A DNA stretch of 64,000 bases from F23-B02 sp963650165 (GTDB taxonomy: Bacteria > Bacillota > Clostridia > Oscillospirales > Oscillospiraceae), in NCBI GenBank assembly GCA_963650165.1, contig CAVJKX010000009.1, positions 1 to 64,000 on the forward strand. Reading direction: 5' to 3'. The position numbers and the translations under genes are program-made. Numbering within the stretch: position 1 is the stretch's first letter; each line of letters starts with the position of its first letter. The notes below the pieces were generated by a model, which was given only the letters and a program-made list of their open reading frames with translations, had not been told where the DNA came from and did not search any database. Below are positions 1 through 8,135 of the stretch, one piece after another.

Positions 1-361
1 TCGCCTATTCGCTATCCTTTTTTCTTATCTGTCTCTCATCATTGTAACTCCTACATTTCGAATGCGCCGCTGAAATGCCTATTTGGAGCATAGGAATGAC
101 GGATTGGAGCGGAAACGGAGCGGGGGATAAGCTACAATGCGTATTGTAACCCCCATATGTATCTTCTTTGTCCGCAGAGCGGTCAGGTCTCCGCTCTGTG
201 TGACCCTTCCCCTTTACCACAGCAAAGTTCTATACTCCTTTTATCTTCACTTTATGCACACTTTGCGGCAAAGCTCCGGACGAAAACTCCGGAGCTTTGT
301 TGCATGGCGCGTTTCGGAAACGAGCGCTGGGCACAGGCGCTGCCGACGAGGAGGAAAAACG
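1..361. other. Intergenic region with one strong hairpin
   Basis: No convincing coding sequence here. A perfect 12-bp inverted repeat (269-280 with 288-299, loop of 7) sits 60 bp before the small gene at 362. It has no clear T-run, so it could be a weak terminator or a leader structure. Short reading frames on both strands lack ribosome sites and resemble nothing I know. Confidence 0.4.
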
Positions 362-499
362 ATGAATGACAACGAACTGAAATTTGACCGCAGCTGCCAT
401 GTGCTGTACTCAAAGCCATGTAAGAGGGAGATCCGCAGCAAAATCGCGCTGCACTACCCCGAGCCCGAGCGCGGGGAGGGATACCGGCGAAACAGGTGA
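362..499 (+). CDS. Small conserved-looking protein of unknown function (45 aa)
   Basis: I do not recognise this protein. Its reality is supported by a perfect AGGAGG at 349-354, 7 bp before the ATG, and by a 14-bp-stem terminator starting 3 bp after the stop. The product is basic and hydrophilic, has two Cys residues (CHVLYSKPCKRE) and has no membrane segment. A longer in-frame reading from 137 has no ribosome site and is less likely. It is transcribed toward the convergent permease gene and shares its terminator. Function unknown. Confidence 0.5.
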   Translation: MNDNELKFDRSCHVLYSKPCKREIRSKIALHYPEPERGEGYRRNR

Positions 500-502
500 T
501 GA

Positions 503-534
503 AAAACCCGGCAGTACGCATACTGCCGGGTTTT
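503..534. terminator. Bidirectional intrinsic terminator
   Basis: Perfect 14-bp stem (503-516 with 521-534) with loop CGCA. The stem ends in AAAA/TTTT, so it works in both directions and separates the convergent 45-aa gene and permease gene. Confidence 0.85.
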
Positions 535-539
535 GCGCT

Positions 540-1646
540 TCAGTTCAGCTTCATGTCGCCGTCCTTTATCCAGCCGAGCCTGCGGCAGATGATGCCGAAC
601 AGCCACGACAGCAGGGCGGGCAGGACGATCGATATGAGCGCAAGACCGATCCAGTCTCCGGCGGTGGGGACTATGGCCTGCGCACCGTCCAGCAATGCCT
701 CGGCCGATGGGCTCGACCAGCCCGTCCACACGCCGATGGGGCCGACGAGGCCGCAGGTGCCCATGCCGGAGGACACAGCCGCGCCGTTCATCTCAAGCTT
801 GAATACGCAGGTGGCCAGAGGCCCTGTCACGGCGCTGGCCGCGATGGCGGGTATCCATATCCTCGGGTTGCGCACGATGTTGCCCATTTGCAGCATAGAG
901 GTGCCCAGACCCTGCGATACTATGCCGCCCCAGCCGTTTTCCTTAAACGAAACGACCGCAAAGCCGACCATGTTCGCGCAGCAGCCGGCGAGCGCCGCGC
1001 CTCCTGCAAGACCGGTAAGGCTGAGCGCCGCGCAGATGGCCGCCGAGGATATCGGCAGCGTCAGCGCGATGCCGACGATGACCGAGACAAGCACGCCCAT
1101 TACGAAGGGCTGCTGCGTCATAGCCCATTTTATGAGCGTTCCGACGGCCGTTGCGCCCCTGCCGATGGGAGCGGCGATGAAATACGCGGCGCCGATGCCG
1201 ACGAGTATCGTGACGATGGGGGTCACGAGAATGTCTATCTTCGTCTCCTTCGAGACCATTTTGCCGAACTCCGCCGCGATTATCGCAACGACGTAGACGG
1301 CCAGCGGGCCGCCCGCGCCGCCCATTACGTTCGTCGCGTAGCCGACGGGTATCAGCGAAAACAGCACCATCGCCGGGGCGTGCAGCGCGTAGCCTATGGC
1401 CACGGCCATTGCCGGGCCGACCATAGCCGAGGCAAATTTGCCTATCGTGTAGCCGGTGTCGCCGATCTTAATGAGCTGTGCCGAGAGAAAGGATATGCCC
1501 AGCTGCGTGCCGAGAGTATCAAGTATCGTGCCGACGAGCAGAGTGCAGAAAAGCCCCTGCGCCATTGCGCCGAGCGCGTCGATACCGTAGCGCTTCATGC
1601 TGACCTCGATATCCTTGCGCCTGAAAAATGCCTTTACCTTTGACAT
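540..1646 (-). CDS. PTS EIIC-like (PfoR-type) membrane permease, candidate niacin-related transporter
   Basis: A 368-aa polytopic membrane protein with about ten hydrophobic segments rich in Gly and Ala. It resembles the stand-alone EIIC_2/PfoR family, in which the permease occurs without the EIIA/EIIB phosphotransfer domains; none are encoded nearby. The ATG at 1646 follows GGAG at a suitable distance. The gene lies directly downstream of pncB-niaR, on the same strand but with its own promoter, and that promoter carries a NiaR-type operator. Family knowledge gives only a membrane transporter or regulator of unclear substrate. The inference that it takes up nicotinate, nicotinamide or a related precursor comes from the operator and the neighbours. 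A sugar substrate cannot be excluded. Confidence 0.75.
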   Translation of the reverse strand: MSKVKAFFRRKDIEVSMKRYGIDALGAMAQGLFCTLLVGTILDTLGTQLGISFLSAQLIKIGDTGYTIGKFASAMVGPAMAVAIGYALHAPAMVLFSLIPVGYATNVMGGAGGPLAVYVVAIIAAEFGKMVSKETKIDILVTPIVTILVGIGAAYFIAAPIGRGATAVGTLIKWAMTQQPFVMGVLVSVIVGIALTLPISSAAICAALSLTGLAGGAALAGCCANMVGFAVVSFKENGWGGIVSQGLGTSMLQMGNIVRNPRIWIPAIAASAVTGPLATCVFKLEMNGAAVSSGMGTCGLVGPIGVWTGWSSPSAEALLDGAQAIVPTAGDWIGLALISIVLPALLSWLFGIICRRLGWIKDGDMKLN

Positions 1647-1672
1647 AAGCGATTACTCCGATCAAAAAAAGC

Positions 1673-1734
1673 AGACTATATGGTGTCATGACACCTGTAT
1701 AGTCTACTTTAACGCCTGTTTATTGATTTGTCAA
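1673..1734 (-). promoter_or_regulatory. Promoter with NiaR-type operator for the EIIC-like permease
   Basis: On the minus strand TTGACA (1734-1729), 17 bp, then TAAAGT (1711-1706). Just downstream lies the perfect 14-bp palindrome GGTGTCATGACACC (1682-1695), flanked by AGACTATA-type arms at 1673-1680 and 1698-1705. The core matches the GTGTC/GACAC operator class of 3H-domain NiaR repressors, and niaR is the adjacent gene. Placed over the start region, it should block transcription when niacin is plentiful. Confidence 0.75.
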
Positions 1735-1742
1735 CCGGAAAA

Positions 1743-2255
1743 TTACTCCGTATAAAGGAAGCCCGCCTCGTCGAGAGCCTTTCGCGTGCGCTCGAAGCAT
1801 GCCGCGTCGGGGCAGGAGAGGACGTGCAGGTGCACGCCGCCCGTGAGCGTGCTCAGGGGGCTTGCGCCGTGCTCGCGGCAGGCGGCCATGAACTGCAAAA
1901 CGTCGTGGCGGTTCGACAGCTGCAGGGGGCCTGTGAGCTGACCGTACAGCGGGTGCTCGACGATGACGTTTACGACCGTGCAGCCGTTATCGACCATGAT
2001 GTTGAGCTCGGCCTCCATATTATCGAGATCGTGCACGCAGGCGACGGTGTACGTTTCGCCGCCGGAGGCGCTCTCTACGATGTAGCCGCGCGGCGTGGCG
2101 ATGATATTTTCACCCGCTGCGCGCAGCAGTGCAACGTCGCCGACGATTATCTGGCGGCTCACGCCGAACTTCTTTGCGAATTTCATCGCGCTTACGGGAG
2201 CGTCGCTGTTTTTGAGAGCGAGCATGATCTGCCCGCGCCGCTTTATCGAATCCAT
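1743..2255 (-). CDS. niaR: NiaR transcriptional repressor of NAD biosynthesis/niacin uptake
   Basis: 170 aa. An N-terminal winged helix-turn-helix (about residues 5-60, with VSAMKFAKKFGVSRQIIVGD) is followed by a 3H ligand domain. The characteristic histidines are in CVHDLDNMEAELN, VEHPLYG and GGVHLHVL. Proteins of this family bind nicotinic acid, probably with a metal, and repress NAD synthesis or niacin transport genes. It begins 6 bp after the pncB stop, so the two are cotranscribed. Its stop is 9 bp before the -35 of the permease promoter that carries its likely operator. I see no copy of that operator before pncB. Confidence 0.9.
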   Translation of the reverse strand: MDSIKRRGQIMLALKNSDAPVSAMKFAKKFGVSRQIIVGDVALLRAAGENIIATPRGYIVESASGGETYTVACVHDLDNMEAELNIMVDNGCTVVNVIVEHPLYGQLTGPLQLSNRHDVLQFMAACREHGASPLSTLTGGVHLHVLSCPDAACFERTRKALDEAGFLYTE

Positions 2256-2260
2256 CTGTC

Positions 2261-3706
2261 TTACCTCTTTGCTTCAAGCATCTCGTCCTTGAGCTCCATG
2301 AGCTTTTCGGACAGGTCAACGTAGTACTGGTGGGGGAAGTCGAAGCGCTTGACCTCGGGCCAGAGCGTGGATACCTCGTATGCGCAGCGGCGGCGTATCT
2401 CGTCGAGCGTCGGGAGCTCGTACACGAGCCTGCCTTTTTCGAATACGGGAACGAGCAGCTCCTGTGCGCGGAAGTTTTCCAGGGTCTTGCGCTTCCATCT
2501 TGCCGAGGGGTCGCAGATTTCAAGGGGCTTTGTGTCGTCAACCGTTTCGTCGTGCATGCAGATGTAGTCTGCCTCGGCCATGCCGTTTTCACGCTCGAAG
2601 AAGCGGTAGACCTTCTTGAAGCCCGGATTTGTGATCTTGCCGACGTTTTCGCTGATCTTTATCTTGGGTATGATCTCGCCCTCGTCGTTTTCGACGGCGC
2701 ACAGCTTGTACACTCCGCCGAACACGGGATCGGATTTTGCGGTTATAAGGCGCTCGCCGACGCCGAAGGAGTCGATCTTTGCGCCCTGGAGCAGCAGCTC
2801 GGTTATAAGGCGCTCGTCGAGGGAGTTGGATACGGTGATCTTACATTCGGGCCAGCCGGCCTCGTCGAGCATGGCGCGTGCCTTGCGCGTGAGGTAGGCC
2901 ATATCGCCCGAGTCGAAGCGGATGCCGCATTTTGTTATGCCGCGGGGCTTCAGGACCTCGTTGAAGGCGCGTATTGCGTTGGGAACGCCGCTTTTGAGCG
3001 AGTTGTAGGTGTCAACGAGCAGTATGGCGTTGGTCGGATAGGTCTCGCAGTAGGCCTTGAAGGCCTCGTACTCCGAGTCGAACATCTGCACCCAGGAGTG
3101 AGCCATCGTGCCGCCTGCGGGAACGCCGTAGCGCGTGTCGGAAAGGGCGCAGGCCGTGCCCGCGCAGCCGCCGATATATGCCGCCCTCGCGCCGGTGACG
3201 GCGCCGTCTATGCCCTGAGCGCGGCGCGAGCCGAACTCGAGCACGACTCTGCCCTCGGCCGCGCGGCAGATGCGGTTTGCCTTGGTGGCGATGAGGCTCT
3301 GGTGGTTTATCGCAAGCAGAACGTAGGTCTCTATGAGCTGCGCCTGTATGGCAGGTGCGCGCACCGTCATCAGCGGCTCACGCGGGAACACCGGCGTGCC
3401 CTCCGGCACCGCCCAGATGTCGCCCTCGAATCTGAAATTGCGCAGGTATTCGAGAAACTCCGCGGAGAACATGTTCCTGCCGCGCAGATACTCGATATCC
3501 TCATCGTCAAAATGCAGCTCCTGAATATACTCGACGACCTGCTCAAGTCCGGCGGCGATCGCAAAACCGCCGTTGTCGGGATTCTGGCGGTAGAAAACGT
3601 CGAAATATGTGATCTTGTCGCCCATGCCGTGGTCAAAATATCCGTTGCCCATGGTGAGCTCATAGTAATCGCACAGCATGGTCAGATTAAGCTTTCTGTC
3701 GGTCAT
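2261..3706 (-). CDS. pncB: Nicotinate phosphoribosyltransferase
   Basis: 481 aa, normal length for the clostridial form. It joins nicotinate to PRPP with ATP to give nicotinate mononucleotide, the entry step of NAD salvage. Visible motifs include LCDYYELTMGNGYF at the start, EFGSRRAQG, GTMAHSWVQMF, LLVDTYNS and GIRFDSGDMAYL. I chose the ATG at 3706 because GGAGG lies 5 bp upstream; an ATG six codons earlier lacks a ribosome site. It is the first gene of a pncB-niaR operon with its own promoter. Confidence 0.95.
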   Translation of the reverse strand: MTDRKLNLTMLCDYYELTMGNGYFDHGMGDKITYFDVFYRQNPDNGGFAIAAGLEQVVEYIQELHFDDEDIEYLRGRNMFSAEFLEYLRNFRFEGDIWAVPEGTPVFPREPLMTVRAPAIQAQLIETYVLLAINHQSLIATKANRICRAAEGRVVLEFGSRRAQGIDGAVTGARAAYIGGCAGTACALSDTRYGVPAGGTMAHSWVQMFDSEYEAFKAYCETYPTNAILLVDTYNSLKSGVPNAIRAFNEVLKPRGITKCGIRFDSGDMAYLTRKARAMLDEAGWPECKITVSNSLDERLITELLLQGAKIDSFGVGERLITAKSDPVFGGVYKLCAVENDEGEIIPKIKISENVGKITNPGFKKVYRFFERENGMAEADYICMHDETVDDTKPLEICDPSARWKRKTLENFRAQELLVPVFEKGRLVYELPTLDEIRRRCAYEVSTLWPEVKRFDFPHQYYVDLSEKLMELKDEMLEAKR

Positions 3707-3721
3707 AGCAGCCTCCGGATG

Positions 3722-3781
3722 CATACGTTAAGCGTATGTTAATTCTATATGTTAGTATATAGCATATTTATTTTTATGCAA
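3722..3781 (-). promoter_or_regulatory. pncB promoter and flanking palindrome
   Basis: On the minus strand TTGCAT (3781-3776), 16 bp, TATACT (3759-3754). The transcript start region holds CATACG-N5-CGTATG (3722-3738). The palindrome differs from the NiaR-type operator at 1682-1695, so it is either a different operator or a leader hairpin. Confidence 0.5.
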
Positions 3782-3797
3782 CCATTGATAATATTAA

Positions 3798-3828
3798 AAC
3801 GAGCGCCCCGAAAATTTCGGGACGCCCG
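3798..3828 (-). terminator. Terminator after the coiled-coil membrane protein gene
   Basis: GC-rich inverted repeat around CCCGAAA/TTTCGGG, extended by GCG/CGC, followed on the minus strand by CGTTTTAAT. It lies 15 bp beyond the stop at 3844. Confidence 0.65.
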
Positions 3829-3843
3829 TAAACTGTTGAATTA

Positions 3844-5313
3844 TCAGGCTTCGAGCCGCGCCTGCTTTGCGGCTTCGTTCTTTGCGGCGGTAATGACGAT
3901 AAGGAACCCCAGCGCGACGAGCGCGAAGGTGATTATCGCAATGAGCTGCAAGGTGCCGGAGTAGCTGCCGTCCCTGAGCGGATAGGTGTAGCCGTGGTAG
4001 CGCGTCAGCAGGCCGAAAATGTTGCAGCCGGCGGCCAGAACGGCGGTGATGATGCCGAGCACGAACGCTCCGCGCCGTCCGGCAAGGCCGAGCACTCCGC
4101 CGATGATGCCGAGTATCGCGGCAGCGGCGAGCACGATGTACAGACCCAGGCGCATGTAAAGCTCATGCGTAACGTCGGCGACGTGGTGCGCGACGGATTC
4201 GCGGAAGCTCCTGCAGACCTCGAGGCATTTGTCAAGATCCAGGTACGGATCGCCGTTCCGCAGGGTCACGAGAGCGCCGTTTTCGTCGTACTTTTTCCAG
4301 TCGAAGTCCTCGCCGAGACGCTGCTCCGGACCGGGGACGGCCATCTCGCCGTCGTGGCGGTAGATGGGCTCGTTCTTGTAGCAGGTCATGGTGTACTCGT
4401 CAACGAGCGCCATGCCCGCCTCGAAGTCCTCAAGATCGTTCCTGCCTGCTTCGAGCTGAGCCGCGCCGTCGGCAAGCTCCTTTGCACCCGCCGCAAGCTC
4501 GCTTTCGCCGTCCTCGAGAGCCTTTTTGCCTGCCGCGAGGTCCTTTTCGCCCTGCGCAAGCTGCTTTTCGGCCTCGGCAAGCTGCTGCTCGCCGGCCGCA
4601 AGCTCCGCCTTGCCGGCTTCAAGCTCCGCAAGCCCGTCCTCATACTGCTTGAGCATCGCCTTGCCTTCGGCGACCATGGTCTGGATATATGCGGGGAAGT
4701 CGGTCACGTCCTCGGGGATCGAAAGCCCCATGCGTCCGGCAAGCGGCACGACCTTTCCGGCAAACCATGCCTGTGCGCTGTCGAAGCCGGGCAGCTTTGC
4801 GACGCTGCCGTCGCGGAATTTGACGTAGGTGTTCACAAGCGGCATGAGCGGCTCGATCTTCGACAGCAGCTCCTTACCCTCGTTGTATGCCTCGGTGTTT
4901 TCGTCGATCATCTTCTGGCCCTCGGCTATCTTCTGACGGCCCTCCTCGAGAGCCTTTTTGCCGGCGGCATAGTCCCTGTAGCCCTGCTCGAGCGTGGCTT
5001 TGCCCTCGTTATAGTCATTGTAGCCCTGCGCGAGGGCGGTCTTGCCCTCATTGTATGCCTGCTGACCGGCGGCGTAGTCGCTCAGTCCCCTGGCATAGGT
5101 GCCGACGCCCTCATTGTAGTCGTCCTCGTTTTCCTTCAGCGCCTCGATGGCTGTCTCGAGCTCGCCTACGACGTCTGCCGACTTTGCGTCGTCCTCCTTG
5201 TACTGCTTGATCGCAAGACCGTCTCTGACGCCGAATCCGGCGGCGGCCAGAGCGAACAGGCAGGACACGATGAGCAGAATGCTGATCGTGGTGCTTAGTG
5301 CCGATTTTTTCAT
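3844..5313 (-). CDS. Membrane protein with long Gly-spaced coiled-coil repeats (YhgE/Pip-like repeat region)
   Basis: 489 aa. One N-terminal membrane segment (about residues 8-30) is followed by two outside repeat blocks, about residues 50-140 and 220-300. Their unit reads like LAxGxxxYxxG or LAAGEQQLAEAE, typical of the helical hairpin repeats in YhgE/Pip and RND-associated proteins. A Cys- and Tyr-containing globular piece (about 300-380) precedes four C-terminal membrane helices (about 385-480). No YhgE permease domain or MMPL motif is visible, so the function is open: an envelope scaffold, or part of an export or secretion complex. It has its own strong promoter, a candidate operator and a terminator, so it is monocistronic. 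Confidence 0.6.
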   Translation of the reverse strand: MKKSALSTTISILLIVSCLFALAAAGFGVRDGLAIKQYKEDDAKSADVVGELETAIEALKENEDDYNEGVGTYARGLSDYAAGQQAYNEGKTALAQGYNDYNEGKATLEQGYRDYAAGKKALEEGRQKIAEGQKMIDENTEAYNEGKELLSKIEPLMPLVNTYVKFRDGSVAKLPGFDSAQAWFAGKVVPLAGRMGLSIPEDVTDFPAYIQTMVAEGKAMLKQYEDGLAELEAGKAELAAGEQQLAEAEKQLAQGEKDLAAGKKALEDGESELAAGAKELADGAAQLEAGRNDLEDFEAGMALVDEYTMTCYKNEPIYRHDGEMAVPGPEQRLGEDFDWKKYDENGALVTLRNGDPYLDLDKCLEVCRSFRESVAHHVADVTHELYMRLGLYIVLAAAAILGIIGGVLGLAGRRGAFVLGIITAVLAAGCNIFGLLTRYHGYTYPLRDGSYSGTLQLIAIITFALVALGFLIVITAAKNEAAKQARLEA

Positions 5314-5348
5314 GTTTCTCCCCTTTTAATGTACATTTAGTCGTGATG

Positions 5349-5404
5349 TGTGTTTTAAGACACAGTGTAGTTCACATTCTATTAACAAGTCGGCACTTTG
5401 TCAA
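5349..5404 (-). promoter_or_regulatory. Strong promoter with overlapping near-palindrome
   Basis: On the minus strand TTGACA (5404-5399), 17 bp, TAGAAT (5381-5376), driving the coiled-coil membrane protein. Just downstream is TGTGTTTTAAGACACA (5349-5364), palindromic at 14 of 16 positions. Its position suggests a repressor operator; the regulator is unknown. Confidence 0.6.
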
Positions 5405-5517
5405 TAAGCTATGAGAAAAATATGAGAAAAAATTTTGCTGTCATATTTTAAAAGCTCGTTGAAATTTTCGCGCCGCTGCGCTATATTTATTGTATACTCA
5501 CAGCGGAGGAAAGAAAC

Positions 5518-5976
5518 ATGGCAGTGACAATGGAGTTTTTTGACGGAATACACTTTGATATAGCAAAGCAGAAATACTATAACGCCAACAAGGTCGATAC
5601 CAGAATGGAGGAGATCAGGGCGGCGTTTGCCGAGCTTATAGAGGAAAACGGGCAGCTCCGCCGGCAGATAGACGATATCGGTCTTTCAAAGGACAGAGTC
5701 GCCGAGCTCATCATGGGCGCACAGGAAAAGGCCGACGAGATCATACAGCAGGCCCGCGCCGAGGGCGAGGAGATCATAAAGCGGGCAAAGCTCGAGGCCG
5801 ACGGCATAGTCGTAAGCCGCGCCTCCTGCGAGGAGGGAGCACCCCTCGGCCTTACGCAGAACCAGCTTGCCGCGATAGATAAGCTCAACAAGCAGCTTGA
5901 CGACTTCAACGTCGCCCAGGCAACGCAGATATTCCGCATAAAGCAGGCATTGATGAGCATCGCTCTCGATAAGTAA
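5518..5976 (+). CDS. DivIVA-like coiled-coil protein
   Basis: 152 aa. The N-terminal 35 residues (HFDIAKQKYYNANKVDTRME) look like the short lipid-binding start of DivIVA/GpsB-type proteins. A long charged coiled coil follows (about 35-100) and then a second amphipathic stretch after a short break near residue 100. DivIVA-like proteins mark cell poles and septa and recruit partners. Here the match is by pattern only, so another coiled-coil scaffold is possible. GGAGGA lies 7 bp before the ATG. Single gene with a strong terminator. Confidence 0.55.
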   Translation: MAVTMEFFDGIHFDIAKQKYYNANKVDTRMEEIRAAFAELIEENGQLRRQIDDIGLSKDRVAELIMGAQEKADEIIQQARAEGEEIIKRAKLEADGIVVSRASCEEGAPLGLTQNQLAAIDKLNKQLDDFNVAQATQIFRIKQALMSIALDK

Positions 5977-5987
5977 AGAAAAACAGA

Positions 5988-6024
5988 CCGCAGCCCCGGC
6001 TTTTTCGCCGGGGCTGCGGTTTTT
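5988..6024. terminator. Bidirectional terminator between the DivIVA-like gene and mnmE
   Basis: A 13-bp GC-rich perfect stem, 5988-6000 (CCGCAGCCCCGGC) with 6007-6019, followed by TTTTT on the plus strand and preceded by an A-run for the opposite direction. It serves both convergent genes. Confidence 0.85.
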
Positions 6025-7382
6025 CATTTTCCGACGCAGAAGCGCTCGAATATGCGGTTCGTGACCTCCTCGCGGACGGTGCGGCCGGTGAGCTCGCCGA
6101 GGGCGGACATGGCCGTTTCCGTTTCGGTGAGGACTATATCCGGCGTGCAGCCGAGCCCGAGAGCCTCCGACGCCGCCTTCATCGACTCCAGCGCGCGGGA
6201 GACGGCGTCAAACTGCCGTGCGTTTGTGAGTATCTCGCCGGCAGGTGCGCAGGGCAGGGGGAACAGTCCGCGCACGGTGTCACCGAGCCGGCCGAGTCCC
6301 TCGCCGGTGACGGAGCTCAGCTCAACGACGGGCAGCGTGGTATCGGGCAATGCGGCGCTGCGGCCGAGATCGAGCTTTGAGAGCACAACGATGCCGTGCG
6401 GCGCACGCTCTGCGCATTTTATGAGCTCGGCATCCCCGGCCGTGAGCTCACGGCTGCCGTCGATGACGGCGATGACAAGCTCCGCCTCCTGCATCGCACG
6501 GCGCGAGCGTGAAACGCCCTGCCGCTCTATCTCGTCGCTCGTTTCGCGTATCCCGGCGGTGTCGGTCAGGCGCAGGAGCACCCCGCCGAGCCGCAGCTTT
6601 TCCTCTATCGTGTCGCGCGTCGTGCCGGGAATGTCGGTGACGATGGCGCGGTCATAGCCCAGAAGGGCGTTTAAAAGCGAGCTTTTTCCCGCGTTGGGGC
6701 GCCCGACTATCGCAGCGGGCACACCGGCGTGCATGAGCCTGCCGCTGTCGTAGCTTGCGCGCAGGCGCTCGAGCGTTTCCGTGCAGCGGGCTATGTCGTC
6801 CTTATAGTGCGAGAGGGTGAAGTCCTCGATATCCTCGTCGGGATAGTCGAGCACCGCGTGATAGTGCGAGCTTATATCGGTCAGAACGCGGTATATCCCG
6901 TCTATGCGCCGCGATATCGCCCCGCCGAGCTGACCTGCTGCGTTGCGCGCGGCCTCGGCGGTCTCCGCGTCAATGATATCCGCAACGGCCTCGGCGCTCG
7001 AAAGATCCATGCGGCCGTTTAAAAACGCTCTTTTTGTGAACTCGCCGGGCAGAGCCTGCCTCGCTCCGAGGGCGAATGCGGCCTCGAGCACCGCGCGCAG
7101 TACGACCGGCGAGCCGTGGCACTGAAACTCGGCGGTGTCCTCGCCGGTGTAGCTGTTCGGCGCACGGCTCACGGTGCACAGGCAGATATCCAGAAGCCTG
7201 CCCTCGGCGTCGTGCAGCCTGCCGTAGCAGAGTCTGCGGTCGGCGCTGCCGGACATTTTCGCGCCCGACACAGGTGCAAAGATCTTATCGGCAATATCTA
7301 TCGCGGCGCTGCCGGACAGGCGCACGATGCCTATCGCACAGACCTGAGTGCCGGTGGATACGGCGGCTATCGTGTCTGACAT
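6024..7382 (-). CDS. mnmE: tRNA uridine-34 5-carboxymethylaminomethyl modification GTPase
   Basis: 452 aa, full length. With MnmG, MnmE modifies the wobble uridine of several tRNAs in a GTP-, FAD- and folate-dependent reaction. The N-terminal folate-binding domain (1-120) has IGIVRLSG and GEFTKRAFLNGRMDL. The G domain (about 215-370) has GRPNAGKSS at 227, GTTRD, DTAG and SKLD. The protein ends in the catalytic CxGK motif (FCVGK). rex lies upstream on the same strand, but a hairpin between them suggests separate transcripts. Confidence 0.97.
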   Translation of the reverse strand: MSDTIAAVSTGTQVCAIGIVRLSGSAAIDIADKIFAPVSGAKMSGSADRRLCYGRLHDAEGRLLDICLCTVSRAPNSYTGEDTAEFQCHGSPVVLRAVLEAAFALGARQALPGEFTKRAFLNGRMDLSSAEAVADIIDAETAEAARNAAGQLGGAISRRIDGIYRVLTDISSHYHAVLDYPDEDIEDFTLSHYKDDIARCTETLERLRASYDSGRLMHAGVPAAIVGRPNAGKSSLLNALLGYDRAIVTDIPGTTRDTIEEKLRLGGVLLRLTDTAGIRETSDEIERQGVSRSRRAMQEAELVIAVIDGSRELTAGDAELIKCAERAPHGIVVLSKLDLGRSAALPDTTLPVVELSSVTGEGLGRLGDTVRGLFPLPCAPAGEILTNARQFDAVSRALESMKAASEALGLGCTPDIVLTETETAMSALGELTGRTVREEVTNRIFERFCVGK

Positions 7383-7402
7383 AATGCTTCCTCCGTAATA
7401 AA

Positions 7403-7426
7403 AAAGGTGGGCGAACGCCCACCTTT
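7403..7426 (-). terminator. Terminator between rex and mnmE
   Basis: Perfect 11-bp stem, AAAGGTGGGCG (7403-7413) with 7416-7426. On the minus strand the AAA arm becomes a short T-run followed by more T. It should end the rex transcript before mnmE. Confidence 0.7.
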
Positions 7427-7438
7427 AAAAATTTAAAA

Positions 7439-8107
7439 TTACTTATTCAGTCTTGCGGCTTTGGCGGCCTTCTCGTCGTTATCCTCGGAGATGTAGTAGC
7501 TCAGGGACAGCAGCGAGTCGGAAAAATGGATGTTCTCGACGATGGTGCTGCTCTCGGGAGAGGTGAGCTCGATATTCGTGAAGTTCCAGATGGCGTTCAC
7601 ACCGTGCGAGGTGAGAAGCTCGGTCGTTGCTATCGCGTGGTCCTTGGGAACACACAGAACGGCGGCATCGACCTTGTTTTCCGAAAGATACTCCGGCAGG
7701 GTCGCCATGTCGAGGATCTTGACGCCGGCGTAATCGGTGCCTATGAGCTGCGGCTTGACGTCGAAAGCGGCCTTCAGATCAAAGCCCCAGGTCTTGAACG
7801 AGAAGTTGCACAGAAGTGCCTGGCCGAGGTTGCCGACGCCGATGAGGATGGCACTGTAGCCCCTGTCCATGCCGAGAATGGATGCGATCTCCGCGCGGAG
7901 CGCGGTGACCTTATAGCCGTAGCCCTGCTGGCCGAATTCGCCGAAGCAGCTGAAGTCCTGGCGGATCTGAGAGGGAGTCAGGCCGAGCTGGCGGCCGAGC
8001 TCGCCGGAGGAGATGCGGCTGACACCGGCTTCCGTGAGCTCATCGAGCTTCCTGAGATAGCGCGGAAGGCGGCGGATAACGTTATTTGATACTTTTACTC
8101 GTTTCAT
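7439..8107 (-). CDS. rex: Redox-sensing transcriptional repressor Rex
   Basis: 222 aa, standard length. The N-terminal winged helix (about 1-80: RRLPRYLRKLDEL, LTPSQIRQDFSCFG) binds DNA. The Rossmann domain with GVGNLGQAL (about 92-100) senses the NADH/NAD ratio. Rex represses fermentation and reductive genes when NAD dominates and releases DNA when NADH rises. The start follows AGGAGAAC. Degenerate Rex-box-like sequences lie before this gene and before the oxaloacetate decarboxylase and hydroxyacyl-CoA dehydratase operons, which are plausible targets in an amino-acid fermenter. Confidence 0.97.
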   Translation of the reverse strand: MKRVKVSNNVIRRLPRYLRKLDELTEAGVSRISSGELGRQLGLTPSQIRQDFSCFGEFGQQGYGYKVTALRAEIASILGMDRGYSAILIGVGNLGQALLCNFSFKTWGFDLKAAFDVKPQLIGTDYAGVKILDMATLPEYLSENKVDAAVLCVPKDHAIATTELLTSHGVNAIWNFTNIELTSPESSTIVENIHFSDSLLSLSYYISEDNDEKAAKAARLNK

Positions 8108-8135
8108 ATATGTTGTTCTCCTAACTGAACAGAGG

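Noticed and set aside
384..1643. Long plus-strand ORF opposite the EIIC-like permease
   Set aside because: It is antisense to a clear membrane protein, has no ribosome site and reads as Arg/Ala/Asp-rich low-quality protein caused by GC-biased codons.
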